A stretch of DNA of 64,000 nucleotides, taken from the NCBI GenBank assembly GCA_030373145.1, contig JAUCZK010000001.1, positions 1 to 64,000 on the forward strand, written 5' to 3'. The notes under the pieces are model-generated. The model was not told where the DNA came from and ran no database searches. It saw only the letters and a list, made by a program, of their open reading frames with translations. Of the stretch, positions 1-8,453 are shown piece by piece. Positions within the stretch are counted from its first letter, which is position 1. Each line of letters opens with the position of its first letter. A program made the translations under genes and the position numbers. Origin of the DNA: Cyanobium sp. CZS48M. GTDB lineage: Bacteria; Cyanobacteriota; Cyanobacteriia; PCC-6307; Cyanobiaceae.

Positions 1-159
1 AGCACCCGGGCTGAAAAAAACAGCCTAGGGCTTGACATCCGTTAGGAACCCAGGTCGGCTTACACGGGCACGGCACCTGAGGTTGCGGTTGCTTCCCCTC
101 CTGCCGTTGATGGAGGCCTCTAGGATTGGCGGAGAGCTGATCTGCACAGCCATCAAGCG

Positions 160-1308
160 ATGAAAGGCGGCCAAACCGGCTGTGATCTGCTGATTGTCCT
201 CACCTCCTTGGCGGCCGAGGGTTCCCCTCAGCTCGCCCTGCAGCTGGTGCTTCACTGGCAGCAGCAGGGGCTGGTGGTGGAGTTGCTCTCTCTCCAGGAC
301 CATCCCAACGACCTACGTCAGGAGTTCGAAGCGCTCCGCATCCCGATCCATACCGTGGATCTTGGCAATGGCCTGGCTCGCTACCCCCGCCTGGCTTGGA
401 CCAGTTACCGGCTCTGCCGGCGCCTCAGGCCCCTGGCAGTGCTCTCTTTTCCCCTTGGCTGGCATGCTTTCATCGCCTGGGGCTCAAAACTGGCGGGTGT
501 GAGGCGTATCTGCGCCCATGTGGGCAATCTGCCGCCAGTGTGGACCGGCTCTGCATTTGGCAAGTTCAGGGCTCTGGTGCAGCTCGGGCGGCCCGTCACC
601 CATCGCCTCCTCTGCTGCTCCGATTACATCCGCACCGCCACGATCCGTGATTTCTACCTGCGTGCCCGTGAAACCGTCACCATCTACAACTCCTGCGATC
701 TGAAGGCCTTCGCCAGCCTGAGCCGCCCGGAGGCAGCCCATGACCCACCACGGGTGGTCATGGTGGCGAGGCTCGAGCTGCACAAGGACCAGCCCTCCTT
801 GATCCGAGCCGCTGCCTTCCTCCGTGATCGGGGGGTGACAGTGGAGGTCTGGCTGGTGGGAGAAGGCAGCCATCGTGAGCTGATTGAGGCTCTGATCGCC
901 CAGCTGGATCTGGCCGATCGGGTGCACCTGCTGGGCATGCGCCGCGACATTCCCCAGCTACTCAGTCAGAGTGATCTGTTTGTCTTCGCCGCGCGGCCCG
1001 ATGAAGGCTTCGGCATCGCCATGGCCGAAGCCATGGCGGCGGGCGTGCCGATCGTGGCCACCGATGTGGGTGCCTGCCGCGAGGTGCTCAACGACGGCCG
1101 CTGCGGTCTGTTGGTGCAGCCTGGCAGCCCCCAGTCCCTGGCAGAAGGCATCAGTGCCACCTTGGCGGATCCCGCCGCGGCTCTAACCCGAGCCAACGCC
1201 GCTCGCAAGCGGGCGTCGGGTGAGTTCAGCGTGGCGGCAATGGCAGAGGCCTATGGGCAGGAGCTGATGCTGCCTGATGTTGGCACTGCAGGGGTTGGAT
1301 ATCTTTGA
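160..1308 (+). CDS. GT4-type glycosyltransferase
   Basis: A 382-residue cytoplasmic glycosyltransferase of the GT-B fold, probably adding one sugar to a lipid-linked polysaccharide repeat unit. The C-terminal half carries the family's EX7E signature (E282 and E290 in EGFGIAMAE), followed by AAGVP and a GLLV stretch, as in the GT4 nucleotide-sugar binding domain. The N-terminal half starts with a hydrophobic strand (LLIVLTSL) and is more divergent. The ATG at 160 lacks a clear Shine-Dalgarno, so the start is likely but not certain. It is the first of several glycosyltransferases in the cluster; the next one lies 99 bases downstream. Donor and acceptor cannot be read from the sequence. Confidence 0.85.
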   Translation: MKGGQTGCDLLIVLTSLAAEGSPQLALQLVLHWQQQGLVVELLSLQDHPNDLRQEFEALRIPIHTVDLGNGLARYPRLAWTSYRLCRRLRPLAVLSFPLGWHAFIAWGSKLAGVRRICAHVGNLPPVWTGSAFGKFRALVQLGRPVTHRLLCCSDYIRTATIRDFYLRARETVTIYNSCDLKAFASLSRPEAAHDPPRVVMVARLELHKDQPSLIRAAAFLRDRGVTVEVWLVGEGSHRELIEALIAQLDLADRVHLLGMRRDIPQLLSQSDLFVFAARPDEGFGIAMAEAMAAGVPIVATDVGACREVLNDGRCGLLVQPGSPQSLAEGISATLADPAAALTRANAARKRASGEFSVAAMAEAYGQELMLPDVGTAGVGYL

Positions 1309-1407
1309 TAGTAGTATTCCTATCCTTTCCTCCCACATACCCAAGGTGTTGATTGAAGCCACCTATGCGTATTGTTCACCAAACCCTCTGAGGGTTTCAG
1401 TCTCGCC

Positions 1408-2544
1408 ATGCACGTGGTGACGACAGTTCTCCACGTCCTGTCTGGGTTCCACCTCGCAGGTATCGAGCAGCTTGCCCTTCAGCTTGTACGGCATGCCCCG
1501 TCAGAGGTTGATCTGGAGCTTCTCAACATCGATGCCCTGATCCAGGATTTCCGTGAATCATTCGAAGCGGTAGCCCGCGACCGAACGCTGAAAATTTATG
1601 ACTGGCCTAAGCGTGATGGCCTGGTCCTGGCACTCTGCACCTTCCGCCATTGCCGCCGCCAACGCCCACGGTCGGTGATGATCTATCCCTGCAACCGTCG
1701 CCTTCTCTGGGTCGCCCTGGGCGCTCGCCTTGCTGGTGTAAAAAACATTGGGGTCCATTATGCTAATCCCCCACTTTCCCTTCGGCAGCACCTGCAGTGG
1801 CTGGCGGTTCTGGGCTGCTTTGTGCTCCTGGGTGTGCAAGTCATGCCCTGTTCGGCGGCTCTCTTGCAGGCAAGCGGAACCCTGATTCGAGCCCTGCCGC
1901 TTTGTCGGCCAATTCCCAACGGGGTCGACGTCGCTTCGATCTCCGCCCGCGCAGCAACCGCCCGCCATCAGCGTCTGATAAACGATCCGTTCACAGTTCT
2001 GATGACTGCACGGCTGGATGAGATTAAGGACCAGGCAACCCTTATTGCTGCGTTCGCGAAATTCCATCGCCACGTACCCCACAGTCGCCTGCTTCTAGCT
2101 GGCGACGGGCCTTTACGGCATGACCTTGAGCAGCATGCTCGTGAGGCTGGCCTCGATCCGGCGGCTATTTTTCTCGGGCGCCGCAGCGACATTCCCGAGT
2201 TGCTTGGTCAAGCCGACCTGTTCGCTTACAGCACCACCAGTGCAGAGGGAGCACCCTTTGCTTTGATTGAAGCGGTGGCCGCTGGTTTACCAATCCTGAG
2301 CACAGCGGTGGCGGCTTGTCCAGAAATCCTTGACTCTGGCCGTGCCGGCATGCTCCTGCCATCCGCCGCCGTTGACCTATGGGCCGAAGCCCTGATGGAG
2401 CTGTGGGCCGATCCTGGCCGCCGGGCCCGGCTGGCGGCAGCCGCGCGCGAGCGTGCCGAGGCCTTTGACGTGCGTACCACCGCCGCGACCGTTTATGGCC
2501 AGTTGCTGGATGGTCATGAAGTAGCTGCGGCCATTGACCGATGA
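1408..2544 (+). CDS. GT4-type glycosyltransferase
   Basis: Second GT-B glycosyltransferase, about 378 residues from the ATG at 1408. An upstream in-frame start at 1372 exists, but the typical N-terminal strand (MHVVTTVLHVLSGF) starts at 1408 and the 12 extra residues look non-native. The EX7E motif is E280 to E288 (EGAPFALIE), followed by AAGLP. Its layout resembles the preceding gene (HKDQ/IKDQ in the donor domain, similar RRDIP/RRSDIP segment), which suggests an old duplication. The stop overlaps a TTG start of a truncated methyltransferase reading frame. Base composition is less GC-rich than the housekeeping part of the window. Confidence 0.85.
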   Translation: MHVVTTVLHVLSGFHLAGIEQLALQLVRHAPSEVDLELLNIDALIQDFRESFEAVARDRTLKIYDWPKRDGLVLALCTFRHCRRQRPRSVMIYPCNRRLLWVALGARLAGVKNIGVHYANPPLSLRQHLQWLAVLGCFVLLGVQVMPCSAALLQASGTLIRALPLCRPIPNGVDVASISARAATARHQRLINDPFTVLMTARLDEIKDQATLIAAFAKFHRHVPHSRLLLAGDGPLRHDLEQHAREAGLDPAAIFLGRRSDIPELLGQADLFAYSTTSAEGAPFALIEAVAAGLPILSTAVAACPEILDSGRAGMLLPSAAVDLWAEALMELWADPGRRARLAAAARERAEAFDVRTTAATVYGQLLDGHEVAAAIDR

Positions 2545-2800
2545 ATCGCAACCTAGTCTGTGCGAAGACGCCGCCCCGCGCTGGTCAGATGCCCTGATTG
2601 ATTCGCTATCTATTCTGCAGCAGCAGAAGCCCGTGTTGATTATTGAGATTCACAATGAGGTTCTCAGGCGAAGTGGTATGGAGTTTAAACCTGTACTGTA
2701 TGCCCCACAGGCAATCGGCTATGGAGTTCTTGTTTGCGACGATCCCGACTATCTCTGTCCAGGCAATTGCAATATCGTAATGCGGGTCAAAGCAGGGTGA
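2534..2800 (+). pseudogene. FkbM-type methyltransferase, C-terminal remnant
   Basis: An 88-codon frame starting at TTG 2534, inside the end of the preceding gene. Its C-terminal 65 residues resemble the end of FkbM-family SAM-dependent methyltransferases: a KPVLIIEIHNEVL strand, then a GYGV segment and a terminal NCNIVMR strand. The whole SAM-binding N-terminal domain is missing, since the upstream glycosyltransferase occupies that space, so it is very unlikely to be an active enzyme. Its TGA still overlaps the GTG start of the next gene (GTGA). That translational coupling suggests an intact methyltransferase once sat here. The family assignment rests on pattern recognition only. Confidence 0.5.
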
Positions 2801-3936
2801 TTCACACCTGCGTAGCTCGCCAGTTGCTCTGCTGCGGCGACGCCACCGATCTGGCTACCTGGAGCAACATCCCCTATTTCTTGCTCCAGGCCGGGCAGCG
2901 ACAAGGGCTCTTGCAGGGTGGTCTCAAGCTTGATCCACTCCTTCTGCGCCGTAGGCGCCAGCTCTGGAACCTGGCCCAGCTGCTGCGCCAAGGCATGCCT
3001 GGCGGCTTCCAATACAGCCTCCCGTTCACCCGTGCTCTTCTGGCCCAAGCCCAGTTGCCGGCCGATCAGCCCCTGAGCCTGCTTAGCCATTTCCCGTTGC
3101 TACCCGCTTCTCCCTGGCCGGCTCCCTGGCTAGTGGATTTCTACATCGATGCCACCACCCGCCAGGTGTTTGAAAGCTATGGCTCGGGGGCACGCCTTGC
3201 TCCACGCTTTCAGCAGCAGGTGCTTGAGCGGGAGCGTTTGGCTTATCAGCAGGCCAGATCGATCGTGTGTATGGCCCAATGGGCCGCTGACTCGGTGATC
3301 ACCGATTACGGCATCAACCCGTCCAAAGTGCATGTGGTGCTCGCTGGCGCCAACCTTGATGAGACCGCCCTAATCGCCCTGCCCTCTGCGGATCCGCCAC
3401 CATCACCGTCTCCAGGTCAGCCCCTGCGGCTGGGATTTCTCGGCAAGGAGTGGCAACGCAAAGGTGGGCCCTTCCTGCTGCAGTTGGCTGAGGCTTTGGC
3501 TCAGCAAAGCATTCCCACCGTGATTCGCGCTATCGGCCCTGAGCTGGCCAGCCTGCCGGTTCATCCAGCCCTGCAGCCTCTGGGCTTCATCAACAAGCAA
3601 TCCGACACAGCCCGCTTCGTGGCTGAGCTGCGCAGCTGGCATTTCGGCACCCTCTTCTCCAGTGCCGAGGCCTTCGGCATCTCCAACCGTGAGTGCCTGC
3701 GGCTGGGTGTGCCCATGCTGGCCCATGCCGTGGGGGGCATCCCTTCCACCCTCCCTGATCCAGGCTGTGGACATCTGTTTGCCGCCAACCCCAGCGCCAC
3801 CGAGGTAGCCGACTGGATCGCCACCCGCCTCACTCCATACGACGGCTACCTGGCCTGGCGCTCTGAGCTGGCGCCCCGCTGGGGGGAGTTCACCTGGGAG
3901 GCGGCGGTGGAGCAGTTAGCCGCGATCCTGGGCTGA
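2797..3936 (+). CDS. GT4-type glycosyltransferase
   Basis: A roughly 379-residue glycosyltransferase. The open frame extends back to 2734, but those residues overlap the methyltransferase remnant in another phase. The GTG at 2797, in a GTGA overlap with the remnant's stop and just after AGCAGG, is the better start. The donor-binding domain shows LGFLGKEWQRKGG and an EX7E-type motif (EAFGISNRE), then LGVPML. The acceptor half includes a long helical segment (LLLRRRRQLWNLAQLL). It belongs to the polysaccharide cluster; substrate unknown. Confidence 0.8.
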   Translation: MIHTCVARQLLCCGDATDLATWSNIPYFLLQAGQRQGLLQGGLKLDPLLLRRRRQLWNLAQLLRQGMPGGFQYSLPFTRALLAQAQLPADQPLSLLSHFPLLPASPWPAPWLVDFYIDATTRQVFESYGSGARLAPRFQQQVLERERLAYQQARSIVCMAQWAADSVITDYGINPSKVHVVLAGANLDETALIALPSADPPPSPSPGQPLRLGFLGKEWQRKGGPFLLQLAEALAQQSIPTVIRAIGPELASLPVHPALQPLGFINKQSDTARFVAELRSWHFGTLFSSAEAFGISNRECLRLGVPMLAHAVGGIPSTLPDPGCGHLFAANPSATEVADWIATRLTPYDGYLAWRSELAPRWGEFTWEAAVEQLAAILG

Positions 3937-3940
3937 AATA

Positions 3941-4200
3941 AAGGATGTTGCGCATGATCCGTGTACCCCTGCTCCAGAGCTGTGACTGCATTCATCAGAT
4001 CGGCTGCGTGATTGCCGATCCAGGCAGATAGTTGGCTCCAGCGCAGCGCCTGGCGAAGGCTGCAGCCGCGTCGCCTTTCGAGGCGATGCCCTTCTGAGTC
4101 TTCCCCACACTCATCACGCTCAGGAAGAGAACATCGGAGTTCTTCTCTGCCAGCCAGCTCTGAGGTGGGTGTCTGAAAATGGACTCTTTCAGTGCTTTGG
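3941..4200 (-). pseudogene. Decayed VapC (PIN-domain) toxin relic
   Basis: The 299 bases between two glycosyltransferases hold no intact gene. The minus strand reads like a broken PIN toxin. One frame gives SWLAEKNSDVLFLSV followed by VGKTQKGI, matching the WLA...LFLSV.T.GE...GI block of VapC proteins. A second frame, starting about 4060, gives ALRWSQLSAWIGNHAADL then NAVTALEQGYT, matching the later RWG.L...ADL..AATAL...LT block. A frameshift and a deletion of roughly 30 codons separate the blocks. The first catalytic Asp segment (LLDTN) is not recognisable. No antitoxin is visible. Non-functional relic; family assignment moderately sure. Confidence 0.55.
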
Positions 4201-4211
4201 GAACGCCCTGG

Positions 4212-4217
4212 TATAAT
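4212..4217 (+). promoter_or_regulatory. Possible -10 box (TATAAT)
   Basis: A perfect TATAAT lies 18 bases before the TTG at 4236 that probably starts the next glycosyltransferase. No convincing -35 hexamer sits at 16-18 bases; TTTCAG at 4187-4192 is 19 bases away. The site lies next to a decayed toxin relic and may have been created by the rearrangement. Weak evidence. Confidence 0.25.
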
Positions 4218-4235
4218 TTGATTTTATCTACTAAC

Positions 4236-5387
4236 TTGCACTGCGGATCGCTGCTGATTGCCCTGCATCGCATCGGCCCCTATCACCACGCCCGATTCAC
4301 GGCTGCCGCGGCCCAGCTGGAGCTTCAGGTGCTGGAAACTCGGCCCACTTCCCAGGAATACCCCTGGGCCTTCGATCCCTCAGGCCATTACCCCATCTAT
4401 CGCCTCAGCGGCCAGCCCCATCCCGAGGCTGATGCCCCAACTGTCGCCCTCGACCGCCAGCTGCATCAGTTACTGGATGACTTACAGCCCGAGGCGGTGG
4501 TCAGTGTGGGTTGGGCTGACCGTGCCTACCAGCGCCTGCTGCTGGCTTGCCACAGTCGCCATATTCCTATCTTGATCGTAAGTGATAGTCGCCAGCGCGA
4601 TCAACCCCGCAGCCCAGCCAAGGATTGGATCAAGCAACAGCTCCTGCGGGGCTACAGCGCCGCCCTAGTGGCTGGCATTGAGAGCCGCGCCTATCTTCTC
4701 AAGCTGGGCTTCCCTGCAGCTGCGATTGCCCAGCCCTGGGACGTGGTGGACAACCACTGTTTTGCCGCGACTGCTGCCCTGGCTGCTACCGAGCCGCACT
4801 TTCTCTGTGTGAGCCGCTTCGTGGCCAAGAAGAATCATGCTGGCCTCCTGGCTGCCTACGGCACCTATCAGCGTCAGGGGGGCGCCTGGGGTCTGCAATT
4901 GATCGGCACCGGGCCGCTCGAGGCTGAGATCCGCGCCGCCATTGCTGCAGTGCCCGACCCATGCCGCGTGCTGCTGCAGCCGTTTCAGCAAATCAAGCAG
5001 CTCAGCGAGTCCTATCGCGTCGCCTCTGCCTTCGTGCTCGCCAGCACCAGTGACCAATGGGGCCTGGTGGTGAACGAGGCCATGGCCGCTGGCCTCCCCT
5101 GCCTGGTGAGCAGCTCCTGCGGCTGCGCGGCCGACCTCATTGAGCACGGCCTCACCGGCTGGTGCTTCGATCCGGCCGATCCAGCAGCACTCACCGCGAC
5201 GATGCACGCCGCTGAGCGGCAATTGCCCGCCCAGCGCCAGGCGATGACGATCGCCGCCCACGCCCGGCTGGAGGCCTATAACCCGGCAAGCTTTGCCAAT
5301 GGCTTGCAGCAGGCGTTGGAATGGGCACGAGACCATCCCCGCCGCAGCCACCGTGCTGCTCTGGTGGCTGCCTTGCTGTCCCGCTGA
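4236..5387 (+). CDS. GT4-type glycosyltransferase
   Basis: A GT-B glycosyltransferase of about 383 residues. The frame is open from ATG 4179, but residues encoded before 4236 overlap the antisense toxin relic and look unrelated. The native N-terminus starts around SLLIALHRIGPYHHARF, so TTG 4236 is proposed, with ATG 4179 as the alternative. The donor domain has FLCVSRFVAKKNH and SDQWGLVVNEAMAAGLP, where an Asp stands at the first position of the usual EX7E. The nucleotide-binding half is intact. The N-terminal edge may have been trimmed by the rearrangement that left the relic. Followed closely by the polymerase gene. Confidence 0.75.
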   Translation: MHCGSLLIALHRIGPYHHARFTAAAAQLELQVLETRPTSQEYPWAFDPSGHYPIYRLSGQPHPEADAPTVALDRQLHQLLDDLQPEAVVSVGWADRAYQRLLLACHSRHIPILIVSDSRQRDQPRSPAKDWIKQQLLRGYSAALVAGIESRAYLLKLGFPAAAIAQPWDVVDNHCFAATAALAATEPHFLCVSRFVAKKNHAGLLAAYGTYQRQGGAWGLQLIGTGPLEAEIRAAIAAVPDPCRVLLQPFQQIKQLSESYRVASAFVLASTSDQWGLVVNEAMAAGLPCLVSSSCGCAADLIEHGLTGWCFDPADPAALTATMHAAERQLPAQRQAMTIAAHARLEAYNPASFANGLQQALEWARDHPRRSHRAALVAALLSR

Positions 5388-5391
5388 AACC

Positions 5392-6786
5392 ATGCCAATG
5401 AACGATCCGTCCCAACTCACCGTGCTCGAGGGCTTCCTGGTGGGCGGGCTTATCACTCTGATGGGCTGGGAGGCCTTCAGGGCCTGGAGTAGCCGGCAAT
5501 GGGTCTCCTTGTACCGGCCTACGCTGGTCTTGGCGGTGATCCTGATCTATTACTGCCTATTGGGGCCGCTCTGGGGGTTGGCTCAGGGGGAATGGAGTGA
5601 TCGGGGTGTGAACCTGCGCGACTCCATGGTTTGGGGCTGGGGTGGAGCCTTGGTGTTCTACAGCTTTGTTCTGATCGGGTTTTATGAGCTGCCAACCCCT
5701 TCGTTTCGACGACGGCTGATTACCGTTATTAATCCAGAAGAGCTCTATCGGGTTGGCCATGCTCTCTGCGGGTTGGGATTGGGCATGTTTGCGCTCGTCA
5801 GTGGTGTCCAAGTGCTTGCTCTACTTAACCCGCTCGCGGCTCGTCAACTCCTGGAGGGCGGTATTGGGGATACTGGCCTTGATGTGGGGGCCTTCCTGAA
5901 TTACTTCACCTATGCGTTGAACTTCATGATTCCGGGAACGTCACTGATCTGGGCCAGCTGGATCGTCGGCCGCCGTCATGGCACGGCTTTGCTGCTCTGG
6001 ACATTTACCGCTGCTGGTATTTATACATCACTTGGTTTCCGCTACCGTCTGGTTATGTTGGCTGTACCTTTTATCTTGCTTTGGTACATCGTGCGGCGTC
6101 GGCGTCCTCGCTTGGTCGCGATCTCCCTGGCTGCCGTGGCCTTGATCGCTGTTACCGGTGTGATCGGGCTCACCAGAGAGTATGGCCGTGGCCTTGATGT
6201 TTCAGAAGTGGATGGGATTACCACAGACGAGGTCGTCAGAGCTGGTTTAAGTGAGAGCCATGTGTTCCTGACAACGAGTGGTGTGATGCGGATTACCCCA
6301 GATCGCTATCCTTATGTGGGGGCAAGGCCCATATGGGCTACTGTTTTATTTCCCGTACCCAGGGCTCTCTATCCCGATAAGCCGGGAGCAGAGTATTACC
6401 AGGATGCCACTGAGATGTTGTATGGGGGTGAGAACTTGGCAGCAGGATCCGTCGTCCTCGGTTATGGGGAATATTTCTTGATTGCAGGTTGGCCCTCATT
6501 GGTGGCCATGAGCCTGCTCCTGGGTTGGCTGTTGCGTTGTCTTTGGACCTGGTTTCTTGTGCGACATCAAGAGCCTTTTGCACAGGTCCTGTATGTGTTG
6601 ACGGCCAGTTATCTTTATGTCGTTGTGAGTCGGGGTTATTTGCCTCAGGTCGTGATGATATTTGTCTTTTCGGTTGTTCCCTTGTATTGGCTCTATGGCC
6701 GGATGAGCCGTTCAGTTGGTCCTCCTGCTGCTTCAGCGGTGTCTACGCCACTGTCGTTACCCAGTCAAAGGATCGATCGACCTTAG
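5392..6786 (+). CDS. Wzy-like O-antigen/exopolysaccharide polymerase
   Basis: A 464-residue inner-membrane protein with about ten to twelve hydrophobic helices, for example FLVGGLITLMGW, LVLAVILIYYCLLG, LVAISLAAVALIAVTGVIGL and VMIFVFSVVPLYWLYG. It has a long periplasmic loop of about 90 residues (REYGRGLDVSEVDG to about YPDKPG) before the last helices, the typical plan of Wzy polymerases, which link lipid-borne repeat units. The ATG at 5392 (MPMNDP) is chosen because the longer frame overlaps the upstream gene. The sequence is less GC-rich than its neighbours, as is common for polymerase genes. The stop abuts the next ATG. Function is inferred from topology and context. Confidence 0.7.
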   Translation: MPMNDPSQLTVLEGFLVGGLITLMGWEAFRAWSSRQWVSLYRPTLVLAVILIYYCLLGPLWGLAQGEWSDRGVNLRDSMVWGWGGALVFYSFVLIGFYELPTPSFRRRLITVINPEELYRVGHALCGLGLGMFALVSGVQVLALLNPLAARQLLEGGIGDTGLDVGAFLNYFTYALNFMIPGTSLIWASWIVGRRHGTALLLWTFTAAGIYTSLGFRYRLVMLAVPFILLWYIVRRRRPRLVAISLAAVALIAVTGVIGLTREYGRGLDVSEVDGITTDEVVRAGLSESHVFLTTSGVMRITPDRYPYVGARPIWATVLFPVPRALYPDKPGAEYYQDATEMLYGGENLAAGSVVLGYGEYFLIAGWPSLVAMSLLLGWLLRCLWTWFLVRHQEPFAQVLYVLTASYLYVVVSRGYLPQVVMIFVFSVVPLYWLYGRMSRSVGPPAASAVSTPLSLPSQRIDRP

Positions 6787-7905
6787 ATGCATGTTGCTCA
6801 CCTCTCCCATTCGGCCTCTGAACTAGACGGAGGCATCACATCAGCGGTGAAACAGCTGGTTGCCGCCCAATGCCAGACCAATCTGACATCTGAGTGGCTC
6901 CAGGCCGACCACCATGCATCCTGGTTTCGTGATCGTGCTCTGTTCAATCAGTTATCATCTGAGTATTACTCCCTGGCCCATCTTCACGGTCTCTGGCGCT
7001 CTCCCACCAGGATCACCAGCTCCCTTGTCCAGGGACGTCACGGTTCCGGCGGCCTGCCCGTGGTGATCGCTCCCCACGGCATGCTTGATGCCGGGGCGCT
7101 GCGCTATTCCCGCTGGAAGAAGCACCTCGTTTGGAAGCTGTGGGAGCATCAGGCGCTGGTAGCGGCGTCCTGTCTACAGGCCCTTGGCCAGGCGGAATTG
7201 GAGGCGATTCGATCGTTGGGTCTCGCCGGGCCCGTGGCTTTGATTCCCAATGGAGTGGGGCTTGCAGAACTTGCGCGATCCCATGCAGCACCCCCCTGGG
7301 CGCAGGTCGTGCCGGAAGGCGAGCGGGTGCTGCTTTTCCTCGGTCGCTTCCATGCCAAGAAGGGTCTCGCTCCCCTGCTCAACGCCTGGCAATCCCTTAC
7401 GGCAGAGGCCAGGCGCCAGGGGTGGTGGCTTGCGATGGTGGGCTTCGGCGATCGTGGCGAGCTGGCAGCACGGCTGGCGCGCGAGCCGATCGAGCGCTGC
7501 TTTGTGCTGGGGCCTTGCTTCGGTGCCGAGAAGGAGGCCTGTCTGGCTTCTGCTTCGGCCTTTGTGCTGCCCAGCTTCAGCGAGGGCTTGCCGATGGCGG
7601 CACTCGAGGCGATGAGCTGGGGCTTGCCGTGCCTGCTCAGCCCGGCCTGCAACCTGCCCGACGCCATCGCGGCCGGTGCAGCCTGGGCGGTGCAGCCGCA
7701 GCCGGCCGATCTCGCCGCCCGGATCCAGGATTTGATGCCCCTTCCCGATGCCGAGGCTGCGGCCATGGGGCGCAGGGGCCGCGTCCTGGTGGCGGAGCGG
7801 TTCAGTTGGAACACGATCGCCCGCCAGTGCGCTGCGCTCTATGGCTGGATTCTGGGCGGGGGCACCCCTCCGGCCTTTGTGGATCTGGGTAAGGCCCGCT
7901 CCTGA
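6787..7905 (+). CDS. GT4-type glycosyltransferase
   Basis: A 372-residue GT-B glycosyltransferase whose ATG directly follows the polymerase stop. The N-terminus MHVAHLSHSASELDGGI contains the glycine-rich acceptor-side loop common in this family. The middle has HLHGLWR and IAPHGMLD. The donor domain has LFLGRFHAKKG and an EX7E motif (EGLPMAALE) followed by SWGLP. The gene is coupled to the acetyltransferase by a TGATG overlap. It is probably a repeat-unit transferase similar to WcaL/WcaI-type enzymes; specificity unknown. Confidence 0.85.
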   Translation: MHVAHLSHSASELDGGITSAVKQLVAAQCQTNLTSEWLQADHHASWFRDRALFNQLSSEYYSLAHLHGLWRSPTRITSSLVQGRHGSGGLPVVIAPHGMLDAGALRYSRWKKHLVWKLWEHQALVAASCLQALGQAELEAIRSLGLAGPVALIPNGVGLAELARSHAAPPWAQVVPEGERVLLFLGRFHAKKGLAPLLNAWQSLTAEARRQGWWLAMVGFGDRGELAARLAREPIERCFVLGPCFGAEKEACLASASAFVLPSFSEGLPMAALEAMSWGLPCLLSPACNLPDAIAAGAAWAVQPQPADLAARIQDLMPLPDAEAAAMGRRGRVLVAERFSWNTIARQCAALYGWILGGGTPPAFVDLGKARS

Positions 7906-8453
7906 TGACCGTACCCCTCCAGGACCTGGCCCACTACCGCCTCCCGGTTCACTGGCACCCCGGCGCCCCTCGCTGGCAGCAGGTCCTCTGGCTTCTGCTG
8001 GGACAGCCGCTGCTGGGATCGTTTCTGCCCGGCACGCTCTGGCGCAAGGTCCTGTTGCGGCTGTTCGGTGCCCGGCTGGGAAGCGGCGGGCGGCTCAAGC
8101 CGCATCTGCGGGTGAAGTTCCCCTGGCGGCTGCAGGTGGGCGACCACTGCTGGCTGGGGGAGGAGGTCTGGATCGACAACCTCGCTCCGGTGCGGCTGGC
8201 GGATCGGGTCTGCCTGTCGCAGGGGGTATACCTCTGCACCGGCAACCACGACTTCCGCTCCCCGGAGTTCACTCTGCGGGTTCAGCCGATCCGGATCGAC
8301 GCCGATGCCTGGATCGCCGCGCGGGCGGTGCTGGCCCCCGGCACCCACGTGGGCGCCGGCGCGGTGGTGTCGCTGGCGGCGGCCGTCAAGGGAACCGTGG
8401 CCCCGGGGACTGTTGTGGCGGGCAACCCCGCTCGGCCGGTGAGCCACCGATGA
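7905..8453 (+). CDS. WcaF-type acyltransferase (left-handed beta-helix)
   Basis: A 182-residue putative acetyltransferase likely to O-acetylate a sugar of the exported polysaccharide. After a short hydrophobic N-terminal helix it shows hexapeptide-repeat periodicity (RLADRVCLSQGVYL, RIDADAWIAARAVL, HVGAGAVVS, VAPGTVVAGNPAR), ending in the GNPAR tail of WcaF/NodL/LacA-like enzymes. A probable catalytic His lies in CTGNHDF. It overlaps the previous gene by one base and the next by four. The call is firm at family level; the acyl acceptor is inferred from context. Confidence 0.85.
   Translation: MTVPLQDLAHYRLPVHWHPGAPRWQQVLWLLLGQPLLGSFLPGTLWRKVLLRLFGARLGSGGRLKPHLRVKFPWRLQVGDHCWLGEEVWIDNLAPVRLADRVCLSQGVYLCTGNHDFRSPEFTLRVQPIRIDADAWIAARAVLAPGTHVGAGAVVSLAAAVKGTVAPGTVVAGNPARPVSHR

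Noticed and set aside
1-30. GGCTG-A7-CAGCC hairpin at the left edge
   Set aside because: Only a 5-bp stem with no T-tract; could end an upstream gene but cannot be supported from the window.
25-303. Minus-strand frame at the left edge
   Set aside because: Mostly antisense to the first glycosyltransferase, with no recognisable protein pattern.
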